Origin: Aurantiochytrium sp. KH105
Lineage: Eukaryota; Sar; Bigyra; Thraustochytrida; Thraustochytriidae
Assembly (NCBI GenBank): GCA_003116975.1
Contig: BGKB01000024.1
Coordinates: forward strand, 248,001 to 312,000
DNA length: 64,000 bases
Direction of reading: 5' to 3'
In this document: one piece after another, positions 30,189 through 39,302 of the stretch
Layout of the letters: each line of letters begins with the position of its first letter
Position numbering within the stretch: position 1 is the first letter of the stretch
The notes under the pieces: generated by a model
What the model was told of the DNA's origin: nothing
Seen by the model: only the letters and a program-made list of their open reading frames with translations
The model's database searches: none
Position numbers and translations under genes: made by a program

Positions 30189-31412
30189 TTACGGGCAAGG
30201 TGTCGTCGCAGCAGCTATGCCATGCGCGGCAAGGTGCTGGCAAATTTTGGTGCTCAGGGCAGGGTCGCGCGTTGCCACAAAGCCCTCGTCATTCTTGAGT
30301 TTACCTCCTTCGTAAATTATGGGCTCCCCCAAACGATTCAAGACGGCGCCACCCTGCGCAAGAATGAGAGCGGTGCCGGCGCATGTGTCCCATCTGCACG
30401 TGCCTGCGCGAGGAAAAGAGTAAACACCCACCTCGCCACGTACGACCATTGCAAACTTGAAGCCAGCACCCGACGCATGTACCCAGGCGTTGTCGACGAG
30501 TCCCAGACTGGCAAGCTGCTCCAAGGACTCAAGTACAAGTCCTTTGGAACGACTTTTGGAAACTACAACCTTGCGCGGATTCGCGCATTCTGTTGGAATC
30601 GCCTTGAGAGCATTCGGCGTCGCGTCTTCGTGCAGAAAGACACCGCCAACGCAGGACCCGCCAAGCAACATGCTGCCCCCAAAAACAGAGCAAATAATTC
30701 CGCCCACGGGCGTTCCATCGACAGCAATGCCCACAAGCGTTGTCACATACTTGAGTGCCCCGCTGATGAATGACCGCGTACCGTCAAGAGGATCGACAAA
30801 CACGATAACTCTGCCGAGGTCCACCTCCGCATCTTCGTCGGAAAGCGAGTCGTTTTGGGCGGCAAGAAGACTTGCAAAGTCAATATTCGGTGCTGCAAAC
30901 GAACGCGACGCTATCTCATCCTTGTCATCTTGCACAGCATCCCCCTCGTCATCCGCGTCATCAGCGTCCTCAGCTTCAGCGGCACCAAGACCAGCCTCGT
31001 GCTCTTCGCCGACGATGCGAATGCCGGGGAAACTGGCGCGAAGGCCCTGCACCAGCACAAGCTCTGCCTCGCGATCAGCAGCTGTCTGAGGGTCAAAGCT
31101 CGCCGCGTCCTTGTTCACGGTCGCGAACGCGCTGGGACCTTGGCCATGTATCCCGGCAATCAACACTCTCGCTTGCAGCGCTAGTTGCGCGCTCCGTGCG
31201 AGTACATCCCGGACGCGAACGCGCGTCTCGTGCTGCGCGCCGCGACCTGTACCTTCCCCTTCCGCCACCGCTTCGGCCATCTCTGCGTTTGGTTTGATCG
31301 GATTTCTTTGCGAGTTCGGATTTCTTTGCGGATTCGCTGTAAGTCCGAGCTCGAGCTCGGGCATTGAGACAAACCACACTCTGCATGCTTTTACTGGCAT
31401 CGGCACGGCCAT
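30189..31412 (-). CDS. 3'(2'),5'-bisphosphate nucleotidase / inositol monophosphatase family
   Basis: 407 aa from ATG 31412-31410 to TAA 30191-30189. The three Mg/Li-dependent phosphatase motifs are all present: IVGEE (residues 133-137), DPLDGT (207-212) and WDTCAG (341-346). BPNT1/HAL2 enzymes remove the 3' phosphate from PAP made by sulfation; other family members act on inositol phosphates. The PLDGTRSF string and length favour the BPNT type, but the substrate is not certain. An acidic insert of ~50 residues (145-195, Asp/Glu-rich) follows the first motif. The N-terminal ~45 residues include NPQRNPNSQRNP from a short DNA repeat; later ATGs (e.g. MPELELG or MAEAVAE) could be the true start. 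Confidence 0.82.
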   Translation of the reverse strand: MAVPMPVKACRVWFVSMPELELGLTANPQRNPNSQRNPIKPNAEMAEAVAEGEGTGRGAQHETRVRVRDVLARSAQLALQARVLIAGIHGQGPSAFATVNKDAASFDPQTAADREAELVLVQGLRASFPGIRIVGEEHEAGLGAAEAEDADDADDEGDAVQDDKDEIASRSFAAPNIDFASLLAAQNDSLSDEDAEVDLGRVIVFVDPLDGTRSFISGALKYVTTLVGIAVDGTPVGGIICSVFGGSMLLGGSCVGGVFLHEDATPNALKAIPTECANPRKVVVSKSRSKGLVLESLEQLASLGLVDNAWVHASGAGFKFAMVVRGEVGVYSFPRAGTCRWDTCAGTALILAQGGAVLNRLGEPIIYEGGKLKNDEGFVATRDPALSTKICQHLAAHGIAAATTPCP

Positions 31413-31760
31413 GATCCTCCTTGTCAAGACGGCAAAAGGGGCGATTTCGAAATAAGGGGTCTTTAGCGGAATTCATTGCTTTGCGAAGAACGACATTAAA
31501 GGATGGCATTGACGCTAGTAGAACCGGATTCATCACGTGAGGTCTGTTCTAGTCCATCATTTACGATGCAAACAGTCAAACCTTTCAGGTCATCGACACC
31601 TCCTCGCAGGGGGGCACAATACTTTTGTCACGATGCTTAAGCGTGTACTGATTCGTAAAGAAGTTGTTTCAGAGTAATGCTGATTCGCATGCAAATCGGG
31701 CTGCAGATTTGGGTTTCTAACGAGGCCGACGATAGGTCAAAGATTTTTAAACTTTTTTGC
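31413..31760. other. 348-bp intergenic spacer
   Basis: Lies between the start of the nucleotidase and the end of the TIR-NACHT-WD40 gene, both on the minus strand. AT-rich towards 31740. It must hold the nucleotidase promoter; no clear element is seen. Confidence 0.45.
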
Positions 31761-34700
31761 TCATTCAATTTCATGTAAAATGTGTACGACTCCACTCGCG
31801 TCGACTACGACGTGACAGTTCTCCCATCGAGCTGCGATTCGGATTGGCTGATCCGTGGTGAACCCTACCCCTTCGCCAAGATCCACAGACGTTTTGTTGT
31901 CGCCGATCTCATAGATCTTTGGCTCTGCTTCAGAAACGTTTGCTTCATTGTTCTCACCAATCTCATAGATCTTTGGCTTTATTTCAGAAACGCTCGACTC
32001 GTTGCTTCCCGACATTTCGTCCGCTGTGTCCAGCTCTCCGCTCGTCTCGTACGCAGCATGCATCCAGAACGACTCTTCGTCCGTTGTATCTGACTCTTCG
32101 TCCGACTCGTACTCAAAATCTAGCTTGCGCATCGATTCGTTAATTTCTTGTGATAATTCGTCGTGCTTGAGAGCCATCGGGCTAGAATGTTCGTCTCCCT
32201 CGAGAGTTTGTTGGAGCTCGCCCGTGGTAGCGTTCCAGATGCGTGTTTTGTTCCATGACCTGGCCACGATTGTATCTTTGTTGATGGTCACATTTTCGAA
32301 ATGACCGACATGCCCCTCAAGAACATACATCTCCTCGCCTGAGTTCGTGTCCAAAATAAAAAACATATCGTCCGCGAACTGAGCTCCGATCATGTCGCCC
32401 ACAATGTTAAAGTTTGCATGCTTGAATGCGCCGAGCATCTTGCCCGACGTAGCGCTCCAAAGAAGTGTACTGTTTGATTGATCTTGTACAGTCAAAAGCT
32501 GACCCTTGATCGCCACGCTGCTAACCTTCCCGAGAAATCCCTCGAGAACGTGCATGAGAACACCCGTCGAAACGTCCCAAACGTGCACTATATCCAAGAA
32601 CCAGGCTACGACAAACGTGCCTTCAATCTTGACATCCCAATCAGGAGCAACTTGATCCTCGAGGACGCAGTGCTCCTCGCCTGAAGTTGTGTTCAAAATG
32701 CTCAATGCCTGGTCCATAGACTCAGCTACAATAGTGTCACCCTCAATCTCTTCGAGACGTCTGAACACGCCCAGCGCCGTGCCTGACGTTGCGTTCCAAA
32801 AGAAAAGTCTCTTTGATTCGTCTTGCACAGCAATGATTTGACCCTTCACCATAACGCGCGAAATCTGATCAGAGTGTACTTCGAAAACATGCCGGAGTGC
32901 CCCCGACACAGAGTCCCATAGATGCACTGTGTTCATGGACCAGGCGACAATAGAGTTGTCCTCAACTTCCTTGAACTTTTCGTATTCCTCGAGTTTCTCG
33001 CCTGACTTAGAGTCGCAAAACACATTCATAGTATCATTGCTCAAAACGATGAGTCGACCTATGAGCTTCACGGTTTGGACCCAAGAATACTCGTCGAGGT
33101 TAACCTGAGTCTTGCCCGACTTAGCGCTAAGAATACGCAACTTCTTGGAATACCGTGCAGCAACTCTGTCGCCATCAAACTCCCCGCACATTCTGTATGC
33201 TCCTTGCATCTCGCGCGACTCGTCGTTCACTAAAAGCTTCTTCTTGACATCTCGCGAAACGATGTATCGGTCCTTCCACCCCTTCAGTCTCAAAATGATG
33301 AGTCGTCCTTTTAACCGCACGTCTCGGACCTGCGCAGAATATTCGTCGAAATTGTGCTGAATCTTGCGCTGGATCTCGCCAGACCTAGCATCCAAAATGC
33401 ACAATCTACCCCGCGACAGTGCAACAATTCTATCGTCTTCAAACTCATCGAAAACGCTTGTGTATGCTCCTAGCATCTCGCCTGTCGTGGTACTCCAGAC
33501 GAGGCTCTCATAAACGTCTTGCAAATGAACGAATTCGTGCTTCTTTCCCACGCTCAACATGATGAGTCGGCCTATGAACCGCACGTCTCGGACCTGCGCA
33601 GAACATTCGTCGAAATTGTGCTGAATCTCTCGCTGGATCTCGCCAGACCTAGCATTCAGGATGCACAACCTATCCCGCGATAGTGCAACAATTCTATCGT
33701 CTTCAAACTCATCCAAAACGCTTGTGAATGCTCCTAGCATCTTGCCCGACGTGATATTCCAGACAAAACTCTCGTTATCATCTCGCGAAACAACGAGTTG
33801 GCCCTTCTTCGTCAGACCCGAGACTTCGGAAGTGTGCCTTGTGATGTTGTACTTCTCCTCTCCTGGCTTTGCTTTATAGACGCGCAACGTTCTGTCATCC
33901 GATCCAGACACGAAGATAGTTCCACCCTGAGTTTCCCCGCCCTGAATTTCCCCGCCGTGAGTCGGCACGTCCTGAGTTGCCACACTGTTCACGATCGAAA
34001 AGTGTCCTTTAAGAATATACTCTTGCTCGCCAGACTCAGCATTCCAAACACGCAATGTCTTGTCGCTGGAGCCAGACAAAATCTTGCCGTCCTTTATGTC
34101 AACAGCGCGGACCTCATCAGAATGGCCTTCGAGGGTGAGCAGATTCTTGCCAGTCGCAACGTCCCAGGTACGCACTGTTTTATCTTTGGACCCAGACACG
34201 ATGATGTTGCCCTCAATTGCCACACTATTGACCTCATCAGAGTGCCCTTTAAGTGTGAAGTTCTCTCTGCCCGACATAGCGTCCCAAACACGCACTGTAT
34301 TGTCATCGGAACCAGACACAATGTAGTTGCCCTTAATTGCCAAGCTTCTTACGGAACCAGCGTAGCCTTGAAGTACCCGTCGTTCCTCACCCGACTCTGC
34401 GCTCCAAATGCGAATTGTCCCGTTTCTGGATCCTGACACGATGAAATCTCCATCTATTGCCACACTCAAGACTTCGGAAACGTGTCCTTGTAGAATATAT
34501 TTCTCATCGCCTGAAATGATGCTCCAAACGCGCACCGTTCTGTCGTCGGATCCGGATACGATGATATCGCCATTGATTGCCACACTCCGCACAACATCAG
34601 AGTGTCCCACGAAGACTCGCTGCTCCTTGCCCGATGTACTGTTCCACATGCGAACTGTTGTATCCTCAGACCCCGACACGATGACATCGTCCTCAATCGC

Positions 34701-37610
34701 CACGCTCGTTACGGAACGACTATGCTTCTTGAGAACGTGTTGCAAGGGGTCACGAGGATGTGTAAGGCTCGCACAGAGGGGTTCCAGCCAGGGGGCTGCA
34801 GGTGGCTCTAGTTTCTGTAGCAGAGGATCATCTGAATTTTGGCCAAAGCGTGCTAGGATCTGTGACGCGAGCTCCTTGGGGTTGTAGCTAAGGACATGCA
34901 CTGCTTTGCTTAAAAAGCGAGGGGTGTTGCTCTCGGGCTTGTCATATATGTGAAGGTCGACGCAGTCCCGAATAAGGTTTCGAATTGTGGTGTATCTCTG
35001 TGCCTCGTCGGCATCGATAGAGAGGACGCTTTGTATCCAAGTTGAATCATTCAGGAGCTCAAATGCTGCAGCCTGGTTTCCGCTTTCGACGCTATGGAAG
35101 ATTGCATTTCGGATCGCAAAGTGGTCCTCCCGTGAGCTGCGGCAATATTCGGCCAGGAGCTTGTGCCCTTCTTTTTCCGTAAGGGAAAGATCTCCACTGA
35201 GGTCGGCAGCAAGAAGCCAGTCTGCCATTCTTTTATGAATGAGAGCCACACGGTGATCGCCTCCTCGGTATAGAAGGTTGCGTGCATCTCCAACGATCTT
35301 TTTCGTTTTGTTTTTTGACTTGTTCAGAATCGCACTGATTTGCTCCTCACTCAGTGGCTCACGCGCCGTCACGATGGGAGTCAGGAGTGTGCGGTATGCA
35401 TCTTGCCCGCCCATCTTGTCTCGCAGGCGCCGAAAGTACTCTTCAAACATGCCATTGAGTCCGTCGGGAACGACATCTTCCTGAGAGATATCCTCAAAGT
35501 TGAGTAATTTCCCCCCGTTTTCTTTTTGGATTCGCTCTAGCGTATCGGGCAGGAAGCTTGCCCAGAGAAAGAGACCTTCTGATCGTTTCGACAGAAGGCC
35601 GGCGCATCTTTTCGCGTCCTTCGGGTCCACCACGTCGCTCATGTCTTGCAGCAAATGTTCAATGTGCAGCTTGATATCACGAAAGTTTTCGCTGTCCTTG
35701 AGCTCCAAAACCTTACAATTCAGATTGTTGCCGATGACGCCGCGCTCGATGCCGCCCTCAGGACGTGTGCTCACGATCAAGCTTAGCCATGTGGGCATCA
35801 TCTCTTTCCAGGTTCGAATGATTTTGCGCAAGAGCTCATCGCTTTCGCTGCACTCGTCCAGAGCGTCGAGGACAATCACTTGCCGTTCTTGCTTTGCTTG
35901 CTTTGAGTTCAGGTTGTCAAGCGGGTCAACAAGCAAAATTTTGAAAAGATCGGCCAGCTTATTGTCGCGAACACCCGTGAGATCCAATTTATCAAGCTCC
36001 TCAGCAAAACCAGGCACGGTAGCACAAAGTTGCCATGCAATGCTTATGATAGATTCCTTTGGTAGCGTCGCATTTCCCGCGTCGTGTTGAAAAAAGTGGT
36101 ATGCCGCCACGTGAATGGGCGTTCGATTCTTCTTGCTTTGGCGCCATTGCTTTCGTACTTGCCATGACTTTCGACGCTCTGTCGCGGCACCATCCTTGGG
36201 TCTGGAGACATCATCACCATCACTGTCAATATTGAGAGCGCCTCCACGGCGGCACAGCTCGGCCATGATAACGCTCTTTCCGACACCACCGTCGCCTACG
36301 AGGATGAACACCGAAGATTTCCCCGTGTCATACCACTTGCAAAGCTCGTCGATTATCCAGCTTCTTGTACCAACAGTGAAATTTTTCGCCTTGCCCTTGG
36401 CCCACACTTCGGAATTGTACGGTGTCAAGACGCCTTTCAAATCTCGCATCATGGGCGGCAGGTCGGCCGACGCTTTCGGTGTATTCATACGCTCGCGAAT
36501 GGCGTCAGCGAGGTCTTTGACAGTCTCGTCAGACACAGATGTGACGACAACCGGCTTTGTTCGCGAGAGACCCAGCTGGAATGCCCCGGTCCATCCTGTA
36601 TTTGGTCTGGTCATTCTTTTCTCCAGCGCAGCGACCACAATTCGGTCAAAGCGATGGTTCCCGGCGTAGCCAAACTCCTTCAGGCAGTTGTCTGCCCTAT
36701 CGCCTTTGTTGATCTTTTCCATGTATCTTTCGGTTGCGAGGACGATGAAGACCTTCGAATTGTTAATTCCACGTGCCATACTGTTATTAATGCCTCGTTT
36801 AACATGTTTCTCGTCGATCCATATCTTGAGCTCGTGATCCTTTTCCAGGCGTCTTGCAATTTCCTTCGCCTGATCGTGCACACCCCACTCGTGAGAGATA
36901 AAGGCGTGGAACGTCTCGACAGGCTTCTCACCTTTTGCCGCTTCCTGGATGTGGCTGAGAAAAGACGGAATATTGCTCTGGTCACCGTCACAAAAGCCAA
37001 AGAACAGATCGTTGGCCATACAAAAGCCGAGTTGACCACGCCAGGACCTTTGCTCAAGCATACGTTTTTCCACAACGACTGGAAAAAGTGCGTCTGGGAA
37101 TTTACTGCTGACTGCCTCGACGAGCGCTTCATTATCTTGTAAGGCTGCACTTACCATCATTGCCACAGCAGTGGGAGGTCTGGCTTCAAGTTCTTCTTGA
37201 ACCTTTGCAGCCTCGCTGAGGGTACGCACAGATTTTAGGCTGGGCTTGATGGCATCGAGGAACTGCTCTGCCACAGCTTTGTCCTTGGGATCGTGAACGA
37301 TCAGAACAACAACCTTTTTCGCATCCTTCTGCGATTTCGCGGCCACTCCATTCCCTCGTGGTCGCTGCGAAGCCGCGCCTCTGGCGGATTCTGGTTGCTG
37401 CGGAGCCGCATCCTTATTGAATAAATCAATCCTGTCTTGAATGCTCGGCATTTCGGCCCTGTCGCAAACTTCAACGTTCGCCGGCCCGTCGAGTTCGGGA
37501 TGGTGGACGGCTACACTCCCCTCGTCCGCCTCGCTAGCCGCCCTTCGCGCCACCGTGAGCGCGGGTCTCCGACTGCCATTACGGGCCCTTCCTCGTCTCA
37601 GCGATCTCAT
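31761..37610 (-). CDS. TIR-NACHT-WD40 receptor (NLR-like STAND ATPase)
   Basis: 1949 aa from ATG 37610-37608 to TGA. Residues ~99-228 form an alpha/beta unit (KKVVVLIVHDPKDKAV) that may be a degenerate TIR-like fold. A clear TIR follows at ~231-353 (ETFHAFISHEWGVHD, ELKIWIDEKHVKRG), with Glu312 in NCLKEF at the alpha-C catalytic position. The NACHT-type ATPase has Walker A GDGGVGKS (439-446), Walker B VIVLDALDEC (~579-588) and SLIVSTRPEGG (sensor). A helical region leads to WD40 repeats from ~958 to ~1870: first seven or eight canonical, then several degenerate ones with a near-identical 88-codon duplication. Such STAND proteins sense ligands through the repeats and oligomerise; the TIR would be the signalling or NAD-cleaving output. 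The last ~80 residues are acidic. Confidence 0.87.
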   Translation of the reverse strand: MRSLRRGRARNGSRRPALTVARRAASEADEGSVAVHHPELDGPANVEVCDRAEMPSIQDRIDLFNKDAAPQQPESARGAASQRPRGNGVAAKSQKDAKKVVVLIVHDPKDKAVAEQFLDAIKPSLKSVRTLSEAAKVQEELEARPPTAVAMMVSAALQDNEALVEAVSSKFPDALFPVVVEKRMLEQRSWRGQLGFCMANDLFFGFCDGDQSNIPSFLSHIQEAAKGEKPVETFHAFISHEWGVHDQAKEIARRLEKDHELKIWIDEKHVKRGINNSMARGINNSKVFIVLATERYMEKINKGDRADNCLKEFGYAGNHRFDRIVVAALEKRMTRPNTGWTGAFQLGLSRTKPVVVTSVSDETVKDLADAIRERMNTPKASADLPPMMRDLKGVLTPYNSEVWAKGKAKNFTVGTRSWIIDELCKWYDTGKSSVFILVGDGGVGKSVIMAELCRRGGALNIDSDGDDVSRPKDGAATERRKSWQVRKQWRQSKKNRTPIHVAAYHFFQHDAGNATLPKESIISIAWQLCATVPGFAEELDKLDLTGVRDNKLADLFKILLVDPLDNLNSKQAKQERQVIVLDALDECSESDELLRKIIRTWKEMMPTWLSLIVSTRPEGGIERGVIGNNLNCKVLELKDSENFRDIKLHIEHLLQDMSDVVDPKDAKRCAGLLSKRSEGLFLWASFLPDTLERIQKENGGKLLNFEDISQEDVVPDGLNGMFEEYFRRLRDKMGGQDAYRTLLTPIVTAREPLSEEQISAILNKSKNKTKKIVGDARNLLYRGGDHRVALIHKRMADWLLAADLSGDLSLTEKEGHKLLAEYCRSSREDHFAIRNAIFHSVESGNQAAAFELLNDSTWIQSVLSIDADEAQRYTTIRNLIRDCVDLHIYDKPESNTPRFLSKAVHVLSYNPKELASQILARFGQNSDDPLLQKLEPPAAPWLEPLCASLTHPRDPLQHVLKKHSRSVTSVAIEDDVIVSGSEDTTVRMWNSTSGKEQRVFVGHSDVVRSVAINGDIIVSGSDDRTVRVWSIISGDEKYILQGHVSEVLSVAIDGDFIVSGSRNGTIRIWSAESGEERRVLQGYAGSVRSLAIKGNYIVSGSDDNTVRVWDAMSGRENFTLKGHSDEVNSVAIEGNIIVSGSKDKTVRTWDVATGKNLLTLEGHSDEVRAVDIKDGKILSGSSDKTLRVWNAESGEQEYILKGHFSIVNSVATQDVPTHGGEIQGGETQGGTIFVSGSDDRTLRVYKAKPGEEKYNITRHTSEVSGLTKKGQLVVSRDDNESFVWNITSGKMLGAFTSVLDEFEDDRIVALSRDRLCILNARSGEIQREIQHNFDECSAQVRDVRFIGRLIMLSVGKKHEFVHLQDVYESLVWSTTTGEMLGAYTSVFDEFEDDRIVALSRGRLCILDARSGEIQRKIQHNFDEYSAQVRDVRLKGRLIILRLKGWKDRYIVSRDVKKKLLVNDESREMQGAYRMCGEFDGDRVAARYSKKLRILSAKSGKTQVNLDEYSWVQTVKLIGRLIVLSNDTMNVFCDSKSGEKLEEYEKFKEVEDNSIVAWSMNTVHLWDSVSGALRHVFEVHSDQISRVMVKGQIIAVQDESKRLFFWNATSGTALGVFRRLEEIEGDTIVAESMDQALSILNTTSGEEHCVLEDQVAPDWDVKIEGTFVVAWFLDIVHVWDVSTGVLMHVLEGFLGKVSSVAIKGQLLTVQDQSNSTLLWSATSGKMLGAFKHANFNIVGDMIGAQFADDMFFILDTNSGEEMYVLEGHVGHFENVTINKDTIVARSWNKTRIWNATTGELQQTLEGDEHSSPMALKHDELSQEINESMRKLDFEYESDEESDTTDEESFWMHAAYETSGELDTADEMSGSNESSVSEIKPKIYEIGENNEANVSEAEPKIYEIGDNKTSVDLGEGVGFTTDQPIRIAARWENCHVVVDASGVVHILHEIE
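33316..33750. repeat. 264-bp tandem duplication inside the WD40 coding region
   Basis: The sequence from 33316 recurs from 33580 (offset 264 bp, exactly 88 codons) with only scattered differences over ~170 bases and weaker similarity across the rest of the unit. Both copies stay in frame, so repeat number in the receptor has changed recently. Confidence 0.85.
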
Positions 37611-39302
37611 ATTGCACGTGCTGCTGCACGCGCTGCTACTGCACGCGCTGCTGTTGTACACACTGCTGCAGCTGCTGCACGTGCTGTCCAATTCGCGTTT
37701 TGTCAGCTGCCAGCTGCAGCTCCTGGCCCCAATTCGTGTTTTGCTTCCCACGTTTCGCGAGGGAGAATGGGCTCTTGGGACGGGAACCTCACGCTCGGCT
37801 GCTGCGCGGACTCACGGTCACAGGCGCCCCGCGATTGTCGTGCCGTGTCCGTTGGTGCGATCTTTTCATTTGTTCTCCGCGCGATTGCTGCCGCGCCAGC
37901 TGCAGCTGGCTGCTGCACCCAGTAGCCGCCTCCCGCGATCACGGCTCTGATCACGGCTCGCGATGCCTGGCCGGGTCGCCTCGGCTCGGTGGTGGCGGCT
38001 CGCACGGCGCCGATCTTCGAGCATGTGTTTGGGTGAGTGAGGTTCATGGGCGTGCTTCCAGGAGGCACGGTTGTGAGAGTCTGGACGCGCGGGGTTCATG
38101 CGGACTAACAGTAAGGTGTCGCGGGCGAGCAGCCTGGCCGGCTTGGCTGCCAAGGATCGCGAATTTCGTGATACAGGAGAACGAGACCGAGGATGAGTTC
38201 GCCCTCAAGTGTGAGCCGACCGTAAAAGTTTCGCGCGAAGATCAAAGGCGACAGCCAGCCAGCTTCTTGTCGCGAACCGTCCTGGCCGGCTTTCATGGAT
38301 CGCGAATTTCGTGATACAGACTCTCGGTGTGCGCAAGCATGGTCAAGAAAGTGGGCCGATGGGCAGCTCATCGCCCTGCCATGGTATAAGTTGGCAGGGC
38401 GGCTCAGCAAGGCGCTCAATTCCAGGAGCAGCAAGCCTTTGAGGTCGGAGGAGAAGGAGGCAGGGATCATGATTTCTGGCGAAGGGCGCGACTTCAACGA
38501 GGCATCGCTGCGTTGTGTTGAGTCTGCGCGCGCGTGGCCAACGCCAATCTAAGAGCGTCCACTTGGCCACACAACTCTCAGAACATCTGTTGCAAAAACA
38601 TGCAATAGGATCAAGTTTGGACACCACGCCGTGTTGATGTGAGATAGCAGGAAGTTGCATTGTGAAGGCGTGCGAGAATGGCAGTCTTTCTCTTCAAATT
38701 TCACCCATAAGCTCTATTTTGAAAGTGTAGTCGGCGTCGTTGTTTTCCACGGCTTGTCTGGCAGGAGACGATGGGCCTAGATACCATTCGCAGAAGTTGC
38801 GTCAATTTGGGATTGTATTGCAAAGCTTAGATTTTCACCTTACAGGGGGAACAGCTCGCGAAGCTCATGGAGAGCGTTGTCTAGCTGCATCATGCTCAAT
38901 TCTCGACGATAGACACCATCCCTGTCGCCACAATGGGCAAATCTTTATAGGCCCTCCATATAATTGGACGCGAGCGTCATTTCGAGCTGTTCTGGTTCTC
39001 TGCGGATGACGTCGCTGCATGCGCTTGGCCTTTCATGGTCTGTTCACATTTCTAGCGTGACTACGATGCAGCATGCTGACATCGGCAGGAGGGCGATTCC
39101 AAGTCTGTAGAACATGTATACACGCTCATATCTTTCTCTTTGCGAGTCAGGCTGAGAATACTGTTCGCCAGGTAGTCCAAGGCCTAACTCGCCCATACCC
39201 GATCTGTTCACCATAAATCTCGGAGAAAGCGCACGTGCTTGGAGATGGGGCTCATCCACGAGCTACAAATTCACATCGTATTTTTCTGCCTTTATTCATT
39301 AT
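37611..39302. other. 1.7-kb spacer upstream of the NLR-like gene
   Basis: The first 80 bases are a CTGCTGCACG-type repeat (37618-37685). A 23-base word ending in TTCGTGATACAG occurs at 38154-38176 and again at 38297-38319, each preceded by cctggccggctt (38133-38144 and 38281-38292). From ~38580 the sequence becomes AT-richer, towards the 3' end of the coiled-coil gene. No credible gene is seen. Confidence 0.5.
38133..38319. repeat. duplicated short element with 23-bp identical core
   Basis: Two copies, 143-148 bp apart, each made of cctggccggctt followed by a 23-base core that starts ggatcgcgaa and ends ttcgtgatacag. The reverse complement of the end, CTGTATCACGA next to ccggccagg, occurs at 15116-15134, so it is a dispersed family and not a purely local duplication. 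Confidence 0.7.
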
